Counted from the stretch's first letter, positions 42,623 to 52,437 are shown. The stretch is DNA of 64,000 nt from Flavobacteriales bacterium UBA952 (GCA_002293185.1 DBCS01000010.1:1-64000); one strand, 5' to 3'. Program-made: numbers and translations. The notes: a model not told the origin generated them from the letters alone.

Positions 42623-43585
42623 ATGATAAAAGTAACTATTGACGACGTCGAAATCGAAGTAGCACAAGGTACTACCATCCTTAATGCTGCACGTCAGGCC
42701 GGTGGAGACATCGTGCCACCGGCCATGTGCTACTACAGCAAACTTCCTGGAACGGGTGGTAAATGTCGTACTTGTTTGGTTGAGGTGGCCGCCGGATCCA
42801 CTGCAGATCCAAGACCCATGCCTAAATTAGTCGCATCTTGCTCTACCCCAGCAATGGATGGCATGATCGTCAAAAACAAAACATCTGAGCGCGTTCAGAC
42901 CAACCGTGGTGGTGTGGTAGAATTTTTGTTAGTGAATCATCCGCTAGATTGCCCCATTTGCGACCAAGCAGGAGAATGCCACCTACAAGACCTCGGCTAT
43001 GAACATGGTTCGGCAAAAACACGTTACCGAGAAGAACGCCGCACCTTTAGCCCTATTGATATCGGCAACAAGATTAAACTCCACATGAACCGCTGCATCT
43101 TATGCTATCGTTGTGTGGCTGTGGCCAATCAACTTACCGACAAACGCGTACACGGCGTATTGCACCGTGGCGAGCACGCCGAAATCTCGACCTACATCGA
43201 AAATGCCATCGACAACGACTTCTCAGGTAACATGATAGACGTTTGCCCGGTAGGTGCGCTTACTGATCAAACTTTTCGCTTTAAATCAAGGGTTTGGTTC
43301 CTGAAGCCCTACGAAGCAGAGTGCGGCTGCGACAAATGCTCCGGAAAAGCAGTTGTCTGGATGTTTGGTAATGAAATTTTCCGCGTTACGGCTCGCAAAG
43401 ACAAATACGGAGAAGTAGAAACCATTGAAGACAAAACCGCCTGGATTTGTAATGACTGCCGTTACGACAAAAAGGATCCGAGCAAATGGAATCTTATCGG
43501 CCCACGCAAAATAGACCGCCATTCCGTTATTTCGCAAGGAAAATACGCCACCAAAAACGACAATAATCCCAAACTAATTCGCTAA
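42623..43585 (+). CDS. nuoG: NADH-quinone oxidoreductase subunit G, short form
   Basis: 320 residues from the ATG at 42623; an earlier in-frame TTG lies in nuoF. Ligands are present for N1b (CYYSKLPGTGGKCRTC, SCSTP), N5 (HPLDCPICDQAGEC with His), N4 (CILCYRC, CPVGALTD) and the start of a further FeS region (CGCDKCSG, CNDC). The molybdopterin-oxidoreductase-like domain that makes E. coli NuoG about 900 residues long is missing. This is a known Bacteroidota form and not a break: the gene is coupled to nuoH by TAATG and no remnant follows. Confidence 0.93.
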   Translation: MIKVTIDDVEIEVAQGTTILNAARQAGGDIVPPAMCYYSKLPGTGGKCRTCLVEVAAGSTADPRPMPKLVASCSTPAMDGMIVKNKTSERVQTNRGGVVEFLLVNHPLDCPICDQAGECHLQDLGYEHGSAKTRYREERRTFSPIDIGNKIKLHMNRCILCYRCVAVANQLTDKRVHGVLHRGEHAEISTYIENAIDNDFSGNMIDVCPVGALTDQTFRFKSRVWFLKPYEAECGCDKCSGKAVVWMFGNEIFRVTARKDKYGEVETIEDKTAWICNDCRYDKKDPSKWNLIGPRKIDRHSVISQGKYATKNDNNPKLIR

Positions 43586-44610
43586 TGGACACCGCGTTGC
43601 TCATCGAAAAATCTATCCTTGTTTTGTTGCTTTTCCTTGTGTCACTCGGAGCAGCAGCCTACATGACCTACTTTGAACGCAAATTAGCTGCCTGGATTCA
43701 AGACCGCGTTGGTCCTGATCGCGCCGGGCCGTTCGGTATTTTACAGCCAATAGCCGACGGGGTCAAAATGTTTTTAAAAGAGGACTTTATTCCAGCCAAA
43801 GCCGATAAGTGGTTATTTATTATTGGGCCCGGAATCGCCATGTTTACAGCGCTTATTACCAGTGCTGTTGTGCCATGGGGGCCTAAACTACATCTTTTTG
43901 GCCGCGATATTGCCTTACAAGTTGCCGATATCAACATCGGAATTCTATATGTTTTTGGTGTACTCTCTGTTGGTGTTTATGGCATCATGATCGGGGGTTG
44001 GGCATCAAATAACAAATATTCCCTCTACGGGGCTATTCGTGCAAGTTCTCAAATGATTTCTTACGAATTGGCCATGGGTGTTTCGGCTATTACAATTGTC
44101 CTGCTATCTGGCTCGCTTAGTTTGAACGATATCGTTACCCAGCAAAGTGGCGTTTGGAATGTATTTTATCAACCCGTTGCTTTTTTCATCTTTTTCGTAT
44201 GCGCCTTGGCAGAATTAAACCGTGCACCATTTGACCTTCCCGAATGTGAATCGGAACTTGTTGGTGGCTACCATACCGAATACAGTTCCATGAAGCTTGG
44301 TTTGTACCTATTTGCCGAATACACCTCTATGTTTGTATCGTCTGCCATTATGGCCATCTTGTTTTTTGGGGGTTACAACTTTCCTGGCATGAGTCATTTT
44401 AGCGGAAACACACTTGCTATTATAGGAATCGCAGCCTTTGCGATCAAAATTTTTATTTTCATTTTTGTGATCATGTGGATTCGTTGGACAATCCCGCGCT
44501 TCCGCTTTGATCAACTCATGCACTTAGGATGGAAAACACTCCTTCCGCTCTCACTCATTAATTTATTAATCACCGGTCTGGTCATCGCGTTTAAAAACGG
44601 GTGGTTCTAA
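43585..44610 (+). CDS. nuoH: NADH-quinone oxidoreductase subunit H
   Basis: 341 residues, eight or nine transmembrane helices. The quinone-channel loops are conserved: ERKLAAWIQDRVGPDRAGPFG, and AELNRAPFDLPECESELVGGYHTEYS with its acidic residues. It connects quinone reduction to the proton-pumping arm. It overlaps nuoG by one base; 15 bp to nuoI, the widest gap in the operon. Confidence 0.97.
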   Translation: MDTALLIEKSILVLLLFLVSLGAAAYMTYFERKLAAWIQDRVGPDRAGPFGILQPIADGVKMFLKEDFIPAKADKWLFIIGPGIAMFTALITSAVVPWGPKLHLFGRDIALQVADINIGILYVFGVLSVGVYGIMIGGWASNNKYSLYGAIRASSQMISYELAMGVSAITIVLLSGSLSLNDIVTQQSGVWNVFYQPVAFFIFFVCALAELNRAPFDLPECESELVGGYHTEYSSMKLGLYLFAEYTSMFVSSAIMAILFFGGYNFPGMSHFSGNTLAIIGIAAFAIKIFIFIFVIMWIRWTIPRFRFDQLMHLGWKTLLPLSLINLLITGLVIAFKNGWF

Positions 44611-44625
44611 ATTACAGTTCTCATT

Positions 44626-45168
44626 ATGGAAAGTCTAACCAATCGCAAAAAAGTAGTTTCTGACAAACCCATGACCTTGTGGGAGAAAGCTTACTTACCA
44701 GCCATCATCAGCGGCATGATGACCACCATGCGCCACATGTTCCGCAAGCGTAAAACCATCAAATATCCCGAAGAAACACGCGAGTTTGCGCCAGTCTACA
44801 GAGGGCAACACGTATTAAAACGAGACGAACAAGGTCGAGAAAACTGCACGGCCTGTGGCCTTTGCGCTGTGGCTTGCCCAGCAGAAGCCATTACCATGAC
44901 TTCCGCAGAGCGCGAACGCGGACAAGAGCAACTCTATCGCGAAGAAAAATATGCAGCCACCTATGAAATCAATATGTTGCGTTGTATTTTCTGCGGCTTG
45001 TGTGAAGAAGCTTGTCCGAAAGAAGCAATCTTTTTAACAGATCGTTTGGTTCCTACCTTTTTTGAGCGCGATAACTTCATTTACGGAAAAGACAAACTAG
45101 TTGAAACACTAGATGAGCGCATCGATATCACCACCAGACAACACACCGGTAAACGTTCCCAAATATGA
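44626..45168 (+). CDS. nuoI: NADH-quinone oxidoreductase subunit I
   Basis: 180 residues with two 4Fe-4S ferredoxin motifs, CTACGLCAVACP and CIFCGLCEEACP, binding clusters N6a and N6b. The N-terminal amphipathic helix lies along the membrane. It relays electrons from NuoG to NuoB. Overlaps nuoJ by 4 bp. Confidence 0.97.
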   Translation: MESLTNRKKVVSDKPMTLWEKAYLPAIISGMMTTMRHMFRKRKTIKYPEETREFAPVYRGQHVLKRDEQGRENCTACGLCAVACPAEAITMTSAERERGQEQLYREEKYAATYEINMLRCIFCGLCEEACPKEAIFLTDRLVPTFFERDNFIYGKDKLVETLDERIDITTRQHTGKRSQI

Positions 45169-45677
45169 GTTTACAGATTATATCCATCATTCTAGGAAGC
45201 CTTACTTTGGCATCGGCACTTATGGTTGTGCTCAGTAAGCATCCGATTCGTAGCGTCATTTATTTGGTCGTTACTTTTTTCTTTATTACCTCCATGTATA
45301 TCATGATGAACGCTCAGTTTTTGGCCATTGTCAATATGATTGTATACGCTGGTGCTATTATGGTACTCTTTTTGTTTGTGTTAATGCTCCTCAATTTAAA
45401 CAAAGAAATGGAGCCAATGAACGCTAAAGGCGCTCAAATTGCTGCTTTTATTGCAGGTGGCTCGTTATTTCTTGTACTCATAACGGCACTTAAAGACACA
45501 CTTATTCTGGGTCAAACCTACCGTCAACAAGACAACAGTATCGGACTTGTGAAAGAACTCGGGAACCTGCTGTTCACAAAGTACGTGGTGGCCTTTGAGC
45601 TCACTTCAATTCTATTTATTGCGGCCATGGTTGGTGCCATATTGTTGGCTAAACGCGAAAAACAAATCATCGAATAA
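45165..45677 (+). CDS. nuoJ: NADH-quinone oxidoreductase subunit J
   Basis: 170 residues with five transmembrane helices. Helix 3 carries the conserved VYAGAIMVLFLFVLMLLNL, whose pi-bulge is part of the proton-coupling path. It overlaps nuoI by 4 bp; nuoK starts one base after its stop. Confidence 0.95.
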   Translation: MSLQIISIILGSLTLASALMVVLSKHPIRSVIYLVVTFFFITSMYIMMNAQFLAIVNMIVYAGAIMVLFLFVLMLLNLNKEMEPMNAKGAQIAAFIAGGSLFLVLITALKDTLILGQTYRQQDNSIGLVKELGNLLFTKYVVAFELTSILFIAAMVGAILLAKREKQIIE

Positions 45678-45678
45678 T

Positions 45679-46002
45679 ATGCAAGCAGCCTCTAGTATCG
45701 GAACCTCCCTCGATTTCTTTCTCTTTGTTTCTTTTGCACTCTTTACAATTGGTGCAATTGGAGCAATGACACGTAAAAACATGATTGTTCTGCTCATGTG
45801 CATTGAACTCATGCTCAATGCTGTCAACCTTATGCTCGTAACGTTTTCTACCTACTACGGCAACGGCGACGCACAAATATTCGTGTTTTTCACGATGGTA
45901 GTGGCCGCTGCAGAGGCAACAGTAGGACTATCGATCATCATTATGGCATACCGCAATCTCAAGTCTATCGATATTGACATGTACAATAAACTCAAAAACT
46001 AA
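45679..46002 (+). CDS. nuoK: NADH-quinone oxidoreductase subunit K
   Basis: 107 residues from the ATG at 45679; a longer frame reaching 45595 would lie inside nuoJ and is rejected. Three transmembrane helices with buried acidic residues: a Glu in LLMCIELMLNAVNL and another in VAAAEATVGLSI, both known to matter for proton pumping. Two bp before nuoL. Confidence 0.95.
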   Translation: MQAASSIGTSLDFFLFVSFALFTIGAIGAMTRKNMIVLLMCIELMLNAVNLMLVTFSTYYGNGDAQIFVFFTMVVAAAEATVGLSIIIMAYRNLKSIDIDMYNKLKN

Positions 46003-46004
46003 CA

Positions 46005-47933
46005 ATGGCTAAAGACCTGACGCTTCTTCTCCTCCTTGCGCTACCTCTTCTTGGTTTTGCAGTCAACGGACTCTTCGGCAAAAGACTGCCAAAAATAATA
46101 GTAGGCAGTTTGGCTACTGGCTTAGTATTTACTGCTTTTTTATTAGCCACTAGCTTATTTTCTGGCTTGCACGGCACTCAAATTGTTCATTTGTTCAACA
46201 TCATTGACTTTGATCAATTACAAATCAATGCCTCTTTTCAAATAGATGCCTTGTCTGTCTGGATGACACTTATCATAACGGGTATAGGTTCACTCATTCA
46301 TCTATTTTCAATGGGCTATATGAGCCACGATGAAGGCTATCATAAATTCTTTACCTACCTGAATTTATTTATTTTCTCCATGCTACTATTGGTGCTTGGT
46401 TCCAATTACTTTGTCTTGTTTTTTGGTTGGGAAGGCGTCGGTATGTGTTCTTATTTATTGATCAGCTTCCATTACAATGATGCACAAAAAGGCTTGGCCA
46501 ACAGCCTCGCAGGTAGAAAAGCATTTATCATGAATCGGATTGGTGATGTCGGCTTATTACTCGCCTTATTTATGCTACTTGGTCAGTTCAATACCCTAGA
46601 ATTTCTTAAAATAGGTGCAGCAGTACAGCAAAATACCGCACTACAAGGAGGCGCAATGTTTTTTATCACCTTGAGCTTGTTTATTGCTGCAACGGGAAAG
46701 AGTGCGCAAATCCCTCTTTTTACATGGCTTCCCGATGCCATGGCAGGCCCTACGCCAGTTTCTGCGCTCATACACGCAGCAACAATGGTTACAGCCGGTA
46801 TTTACCTCACGGTAAGATCCAATTTCTTATTTGAACTTGCTCCGTTCACTAAAGATATCATGCTTTATGTAGGGCTTGCTACAACATTATTTGCTGCATT
46901 CATGGCCCTGCGTCAAAACGATATCAAAAAAGTACTCGCTTACTCTACTGTTTCACAACTAGGGCTTATGTTTGTGGCACTTGGTTTTGGCGCTTACACA
47001 GTTGCACTTTTCCATGTTACCACACACGCTTTCTTTAAAGCACTCCTCTTTTTAGGTTCGGGCTCGGTCATTCACGGAATGCACGAAGAACAAGACATCC
47101 GAAAAATGGGTGGTTTGGCTAAACTGATGCCCGTTACCCACTTTACATTTCTAATTGGTACCATGGCTATTTCGGGAATTCCTTTGCTTTCCGGCTTTTT
47201 CTCCAAAGATGAAATCATGGCGCAAGCTTTACATCATAACACTTTTGTATACGTAGTGTTAGTCCTTGCAGTGACTATGACCGCCATCTATATGTTTAGA
47301 TTGTATTTTCTCACCTTCCATGGCGCTTTTCGAGGTGGTGAGGCCCTCAAAAGCAAAGTCCACGAAAGTGGCCTCAGCATGACCCTACCATTGATTCTCT
47401 TGGCGGTGCTTTCCATTTTTGGTGGATTGCTCAACCTACCAGGCTTGTTCTTCAAAGGGGCTGCGCATTGGTTTGATCATTACCTCAGCCATAGCACTTT
47501 TGGTTTATCTGAGGTGCACAATGTACACCTCGACTTCAATACCTCAATCGGACTCATGCTCTTTGCCAGTGCCGTTGCAATTGGCGTTATGATTTGGGCT
47601 TACCTCAATTATGCCAAAAAAGGGGCGCTTGCCAAAGAAGATGCTGCACTCAGCGGATGGGAACGTTTGTCAGCACAAAAATTATACATCGATGAAATTT
47701 ACCATGCGGTCTTTGTCAGGCCACTACTCGCTTTTTCAGATTTTATCGGCAAGGTGGTTGACATTCAAATGCTGCGCAATGGTATTTATGCCCTAGCCGA
47801 TGGTATTCTTTATTCGGCCAACCTCACGCGCAAATGGCAAACAGGTTTCTTGAGTAGCTATCTCTTTTGGATGATCTTTGGCCTGATAACTTTTATTGCT
47901 TATTACATTTTAAAACTTTCAGTTTGGCACTAA
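46005..47933 (+). CDS. nuoL: NADH-quinone oxidoreductase subunit L
   Basis: 642 residues, about 16 transmembrane helices: the distal antiporter-like pump. Seen: the helix 5 Glu in FFGWEGVGMCSYLL, the channel Lys in IAATGKSAQIPLFTWLPDAM and PVSALIHAATMVTAGIYL. The C-terminal lateral helix region is included. The start of nuoM lies inside its 3' end. Confidence 0.96.
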   Translation: MAKDLTLLLLLALPLLGFAVNGLFGKRLPKIIVGSLATGLVFTAFLLATSLFSGLHGTQIVHLFNIIDFDQLQINASFQIDALSVWMTLIITGIGSLIHLFSMGYMSHDEGYHKFFTYLNLFIFSMLLLVLGSNYFVLFFGWEGVGMCSYLLISFHYNDAQKGLANSLAGRKAFIMNRIGDVGLLLALFMLLGQFNTLEFLKIGAAVQQNTALQGGAMFFITLSLFIAATGKSAQIPLFTWLPDAMAGPTPVSALIHAATMVTAGIYLTVRSNFLFELAPFTKDIMLYVGLATTLFAAFMALRQNDIKKVLAYSTVSQLGLMFVALGFGAYTVALFHVTTHAFFKALLFLGSGSVIHGMHEEQDIRKMGGLAKLMPVTHFTFLIGTMAISGIPLLSGFFSKDEIMAQALHHNTFVYVVLVLAVTMTAIYMFRLYFLTFHGAFRGGEALKSKVHESGLSMTLPLILLAVLSIFGGLLNLPGLFFKGAAHWFDHYLSHSTFGLSEVHNVHLDFNTSIGLMLFASAVAIGVMIWAYLNYAKKGALAKEDAALSGWERLSAQKLYIDEIYHAVFVRPLLAFSDFIGKVVDIQMLRNGIYALADGILYSANLTRKWQTGFLSSYLFWMIFGLITFIAYYILKLSVWH

Positions 47934-49324
47934 TTCTATTACCCCTTGTTTTTGGTATTATTGCTTGGTTTGTCCCAGGTAATATCTCGCGAATTTTTGG
48001 TTTAATCGCCAGTACCGTAACGCTAGCCTGGAGCATCATAGCCGTTAGTTATTTTGAACCAAGCGAGCATCTTCTAGTGGACTTCGGCCTACGTTTTGTG
48101 CGCTTCTCTATTGATAGCCTAGGATTCACCATGGTCTTACTCACCAATTCAGTATTTTTCCTAGTATTTCTCAGCAATTTTAACACGAGTATTGTCCATG
48201 AAAAACGCTTTACTGCTTTAGCGCTGCTCATGCAATTTGGCTTATTAGGTCTCTTTACAACCAATACTATTCTCGGATTTTATATATTTTGGGAACTCAC
48301 GCTTTTGCCTATATTTCTGATTCTATATTGGTTTGGTGCGTTTGACAAACCTCGTGCACTGCTTCAATTCTTCCTATACACGTTAGTTGGCTCTCTTGCC
48401 ATGCTCCTATCTATTATTGGACTGATGCACCTGACCAACCAGCAAACCTATGATGCGCTTTTAGCTGCTGATATCCAGTCATTTGGTAACACAAGTATAT
48501 TTCTAATGGGAGGCTTTTTATTGGCTTTTGCAGTTAAAATTCCGTTGTTTCCGTTTCATACTTGGCAGGCTGAAACCTACACCAAAGCACCTACTGCCGG
48601 AACCATGCTCCTTTCGGCTATCATGCTCAAAATGGCCCTATTTGGGCTTTTAAAGTGGGTACTTCCCATTTTTGACGGTAATGCAACTGACTTCTGGCGC
48701 TGGCCGGTCATCACGCTTGGCTTGGTGGGCATCATATACGGTGCAGTAATTGCGATTCGTCAGCAAAATCTCAAAACCTTATTTGCTTACGCGTCTTTGA
48801 GCCACCTCGGTTTAATAGCCGCTGCGCTTATGCTCCAAAACGAGCATACAAACCTCATTTCAGTTGTTCAAATTGTCAATCACAGTATTGTGTCTATTGG
48901 TCTATTCTTAGCTGCCGGTATTATTGAAGAACGTTTAGGAACCCAGCAACTAGACCAACTTGGCGGCATTGCTAAAGTGGCACCTCGTTTTGGCTTCTGG
49001 TTTGCCGTACTCACCTTTGTTTCATTATCGGTTCCGTTTACCGCAGGCTTTATTGGAGAATTCTTCCTCATCAAAGCCTTATTTAGTGCACATACATTCA
49101 CAGGAATTCTTGCCAGTACCACCCTTGTTTTAGGAGCAGTCTATATGCTCAAAGCATATCAAGTCCCAATGTTTGGCCCGACCAAAATCAATTCTTTCCA
49201 AGACTTACATTGGTCTGAACTTGCAGTTTTTGCGATCTTGAGCATTGCTGCTATTTACTTAGGTCTTGCCCCACAATGCATCACAGATTTTGTTGCTCAT
49301 AGTCTTACCCAACCTACTCATTAA
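47924..49324 (+). CDS. nuoM: NADH-quinone oxidoreductase subunit M
   Basis: 466 residues if it starts at TTG 47924 (ALILLPLVFGIIAWFVPG), which gives the normal NuoM N-terminus and a 10-bp overlap with nuoL. The only upstream ATG (47867) would add 19 residues of poor fit and a 67-bp overlap. Antiporter-like pump with about 14 helices: the Glu in FYIFWELTLLPIFLI and the Lys in FAVKIPLFPFHTW. Which codon is used is not settled by the sequence. Confidence 0.93.
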   Translation: MALILLPLVFGIIAWFVPGNISRIFGLIASTVTLAWSIIAVSYFEPSEHLLVDFGLRFVRFSIDSLGFTMVLLTNSVFFLVFLSNFNTSIVHEKRFTALALLMQFGLLGLFTTNTILGFYIFWELTLLPIFLILYWFGAFDKPRALLQFFLYTLVGSLAMLLSIIGLMHLTNQQTYDALLAADIQSFGNTSIFLMGGFLLAFAVKIPLFPFHTWQAETYTKAPTAGTMLLSAIMLKMALFGLLKWVLPIFDGNATDFWRWPVITLGLVGIIYGAVIAIRQQNLKTLFAYASLSHLGLIAAALMLQNEHTNLISVVQIVNHSIVSIGLFLAAGIIEERLGTQQLDQLGGIAKVAPRFGFWFAVLTFVSLSVPFTAGFIGEFFLIKALFSAHTFTGILASTTLVLGAVYMLKAYQVPMFGPTKINSFQDLHWSELAVFAILSIAAIYLGLAPQCITDFVAHSLTQPTH

Positions 49325-49332
49325 TTTACCTC

Positions 49333-50664
49333 ATGGATAGTATCGTTATTCTTTTTATCAGTGGTCTTATCGGACTTTTTGCAGGCATGCAGAAAAAACC
49401 GCTGCTTTCTATCATCATTGCTAGTCTAGGTTTAGTGAGTGCAGGCGTGGCCGCTTATTTCAAAGGCTCCTATATTTCGCCGTTATCTTCATACGAAGCA
49501 TATGTACCTACACAAGGTCTTATCATTATTTTGTTGTGTACCGTTACACTCCTTGCTATTTTGGGCGGTTATAAGCGTTACGCAGCCGACAACGAACATA
49601 CCGGAGACTACCTCGCCCTAATCCTTTTCTCCCTTTGTGGAGCCGTACTTATGGCGCAACCCAACGACCTCATGCTTTTCTTCATCGGACTTGAAATCCT
49701 TTCCATTCCGATATATGTGCTTGTCGGTATAGAAAAAGGAAGCAGCAGATCAGCTGAAGCTGCTGTCAAATACTTTTTTACGGGCTCGTTCGCTTCGGCA
49801 ATTATCCTATTTGGAATAGCGCTTTTATATGGTGCAACAGGAAGTTTTCAATTGATAGAAATCCAGTCTAACCTTGCCATCGGCATATGGCAAAGCCCAA
49901 TGGCCATCATTGGTAGCCTTTTCCTGCTTGCTGGTTTTATCTTTAAAATTGGGGCTGTTCCTTTCCATTTTTGGGGCCCTGATGTGTACGATGGAGCTTC
50001 AAATGCGGTACTGATGTACATGGCTACCGTCGTTAAAATTGCCGGTATTTATGCGCTCGTCAATGTATTCGGGCAAGTTTTTAGAGATTCTTATGGCTTT
50101 TGGATTGATTTAGTTAGCCTAATTATTGTGCTTTCTATGTTCTATGGCTATATCACTGCTTGGAAACAAACAAGCTTTAGAAGACTCATTGCCTATTCTT
50201 CTATTGCCAACGCTGGGCTTATGATTTTTGCATTGGCCGATACCCATAATAGTAATTTGTTCTTATTCGTTGCGGCCTATGCATTCGCTACCATCGCACT
50301 TGTGGTCATTAATAGCATAGTCAATGACGACACCGATAGCTTAGTAAATTGGGAAGGCATTGCTTGGCGGCATCCTCTTATTGGAATTGCTTTAGTCATT
50401 TCATTGTTTTCTTTGGCAGGGATTCCTCCATTTGCAGGATTCTTTGGTAAATTCTCTTTGTTGTGGTCGGCGGTACCTCATGTTCCTTACACAGCAATTT
50501 TAGCACTCATTGCATCTGTAATTGGCGCTTTTGTTTATCTGCGACTCATGATGAGTGCGCTAAAAAAACCAACTGTAGTGGTTCGTTCACCACTGTCTTT
50601 CGAACAAATACTTGTACTTACCTTGACCTCCCTTGCTGCTATCGGAGCACTGTACTTTATCTAG
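49333..50664 (+). CDS. nuoN: NADH-quinone oxidoreductase subunit N
   Basis: 443 residues, about 14 helices, the third antiporter-like pump. Seen: FFIGLEILSIPIYVLVG with the helix 5 Glu, the Lys in GFIFKIGAVPFHFWGPDVYDGA and FSLAGIPPFAGFFGKF. Last nuo gene, completing the 14-subunit complex. No terminator follows; the next gene begins 11 bp later, so the transcript probably continues. Confidence 0.96.
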   Translation: MDSIVILFISGLIGLFAGMQKKPLLSIIIASLGLVSAGVAAYFKGSYISPLSSYEAYVPTQGLIIILLCTVTLLAILGGYKRYAADNEHTGDYLALILFSLCGAVLMAQPNDLMLFFIGLEILSIPIYVLVGIEKGSSRSAEAAVKYFFTGSFASAIILFGIALLYGATGSFQLIEIQSNLAIGIWQSPMAIIGSLFLLAGFIFKIGAVPFHFWGPDVYDGASNAVLMYMATVVKIAGIYALVNVFGQVFRDSYGFWIDLVSLIIVLSMFYGYITAWKQTSFRRLIAYSSIANAGLMIFALADTHNSNLFLFVAAYAFATIALVVINSIVNDDTDSLVNWEGIAWRHPLIGIALVISLFSLAGIPPFAGFFGKFSLLWSAVPHVPYTAILALIASVIGAFVYLRLMMSALKKPTVVVRSPLSFEQILVLTLTSLAAIGALYFI

Positions 50665-50675
50665 TAACGCCCATA

Positions 50676-51671
50676 ATGAGTAATTGTGTTTTTATTACAG
50701 GTGCAAACGGCATGCTCGGAGCGAGTGTAACCCGAGAAGCCCTGGCACAAGGCTACCATGTAAAAGCACAAATTTTACCTGGTACAAGTACTAAGGTTTT
50801 AGACGGTCTCGACATCGAAATTAGAGAAGGTAATATTCTTGATCTAGCCTTCTTGGAACAAGAAATGGCCAATTGCCAATATGTAATAAACATTGCGGCC
50901 TTAACGACTATCTGGCCCAGAAGGCTACCTATAATCAATGATGTCAATTTTCAAGGGGTTAAAAATATAACGGACCTTGCGCAACAATTCAATTACCAAA
51001 GGATGGTCCAGATTGGCACGGCTAATTCATTCAATCATGGCTCTAAAGAAGCTCCGGGAGACGAAAATCAACCCTACACCGGAAACCAATTCAAAATGGA
51101 TTATATGGATAGCAAATATATGGCGCAATGCTATTTATTGGCACTTCATCAAAAACAAGACTTCCCCGTTATTATCCTCAATCCAACCTTTATGATTGGT
51201 CCTTTTGATTCAGGGCCGACCTCTGGTAGAATGTTACTTGAACTCTATAAAAATACACTCCCCGGCTATGCAGGTGGTGGTAAAAACTTCGTGTACTCCA
51301 AAGATGTTGCTGTGGCTACTGTAAATGCTTTAAAAATGGGTCGAACAGGACACTGTTATATTGTTGGCAATGAAAACCTTTATTTTGGTGAGATGTTTAA
51401 AAAAGCAGCTTCGGTTTTCCAACAGCCTTTTCGCATCAAACAAATTCCAGGCTTTGCAATTAATTTGGTGGGTGCCATCAACTCAATAATGGCAAAGCTA
51501 ACTGGAAAAACACCTCAACTGAGTTATTCCATGGCAAAAATGGCGAGTGTTAAGCAATTTTACTCACCGACTAAAGCACAAAAAGAATTAAATTTACCAA
51601 ATACCCCTATCGAAGAAGCTATTTTAGATTGTATCTCTTGGTATAAAGAGAATGGGTATTTACCCAAATAA
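50676..51671 (+). CDS. NAD(P)-dependent epimerase/dehydratase (extended SDR)
   Basis: 331 residues from the ATG at 50676; a longer frame overlaps nuoN and is rejected. Rossmann motif GANGMLG lies near the N-terminus, with INIAALTTIWP and a YMDSK active-site YxxxK. The pattern is that of 3-beta-hydroxysteroid dehydrogenase/dihydroflavonol reductase-like enzymes, which reduce or oxidise lipids and small alcohols. The C-terminal region (about 245-300) has a hydrophobic stretch that may touch the membrane. Eleven bp after nuoN, and the first of four tightly packed genes. Confidence 0.85.
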   Translation: MSNCVFITGANGMLGASVTREALAQGYHVKAQILPGTSTKVLDGLDIEIREGNILDLAFLEQEMANCQYVINIAALTTIWPRRLPIINDVNFQGVKNITDLAQQFNYQRMVQIGTANSFNHGSKEAPGDENQPYTGNQFKMDYMDSKYMAQCYLLALHQKQDFPVIILNPTFMIGPFDSGPTSGRMLLELYKNTLPGYAGGGKNFVYSKDVAVATVNALKMGRTGHCYIVGNENLYFGEMFKKAASVFQQPFRIKQIPGFAINLVGAINSIMAKLTGKTPQLSYSMAKMASVKQFYSPTKAQKELNLPNTPIEEAILDCISWYKENGYLPK

Positions 51672-51675
51672 ATAT

Positions 51676-52437
51676 ATGATCTACTATTTAAGCGTTCCTT
51701 TTGATCAAAAACCTAGCCTTTCAGGGGGCATCGCACCAATTTACTTGGCGCTATTTGGTTTTGTGATATTTTGGTTCGTCTCTAAATCAACCCTCATCAA
51801 AGCCCACTACTTTCAAAAATTTCCTGCCAATACTGCTTGGCTTCGCTTTATATACATGACCAAGTGGGTTGGTTTTTTGAGTATGGGCCTCCTCCCTCTT
51901 CTCTTTTTATTGATTACACAACCACAACGAGGGCTAGCCTATTACGGCTTAAATTTCAGAAGTGACACCTTACTTTTCAACATCATTGTAAGTATTGGGC
52001 TTTCATTGGTGCTTATTCCTCTTGCCGTATTTTCAGCAAAGCAAGCTAAAAACTTAGTCAATTACCCACAAATTAGGGCTACCATCTGGGATGCCAAAAC
52101 CTTTAAAATCAATTTATTGGGCTGGGCCATTTACTTGTTTGGATATGAACTCTTATTTAGAGGAATATTATTGTTTCCTTTAGTGGAGGCCTATGGAGTT
52201 TGGTTAGCCATTGCTGTTAATGTGGCATTGTACGCAGCCACGCATATCCCAAAAGGTCTCGACGAAACAATAGGGGCAGCACCGCTGGGCTTCGTGCTGT
52301 GTTTACTCACCTTAATGGCAGGCAACATCTGGATTGCGTTCATGGTTCATTTAGCTATGGCCTGGACCAACAGCCTAACTGCACTCAAGCATCATCCCGA
52401 TATCCACTACTATAAATGGCAAAAAAATCCTTCGTAA
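51676..52437 (+). CDS. CPBP-family membrane protein (CAAX protease-like)
   Basis: 253 residues from the ATG at 51676; an earlier ATG at 51652 overlaps the epimerase. About seven transmembrane helices. The C-terminal CPBP domain is recognisable: FGYELLFRGILLFPL, LYAATHIPKG and FMVHLAMAWTNS. The canonical first motif EExxxR reads YELLFR here, so one of the two glutamates is replaced by Tyr and protease activity is in doubt. It lies between two SDR genes and overlaps the second by 22 bp. Confidence 0.82.
   Translation: MIYYLSVPFDQKPSLSGGIAPIYLALFGFVIFWFVSKSTLIKAHYFQKFPANTAWLRFIYMTKWVGFLSMGLLPLLFLLITQPQRGLAYYGLNFRSDTLLFNIIVSIGLSLVLIPLAVFSAKQAKNLVNYPQIRATIWDAKTFKINLLGWAIYLFGYELLFRGILLFPLVEAYGVWLAIAVNVALYAATHIPKGLDETIGAAPLGFVLCLLTLMAGNIWIAFMVHLAMAWTNSLTALKHHPDIHYYKWQKNPS

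Noticed and set aside
50463..50675. Extended N-terminus of the epimerase
   Set aside because: It lies inside nuoN and has a Cys-rich non-coding look; the Rossmann fold starts right after the ATG at 50676.
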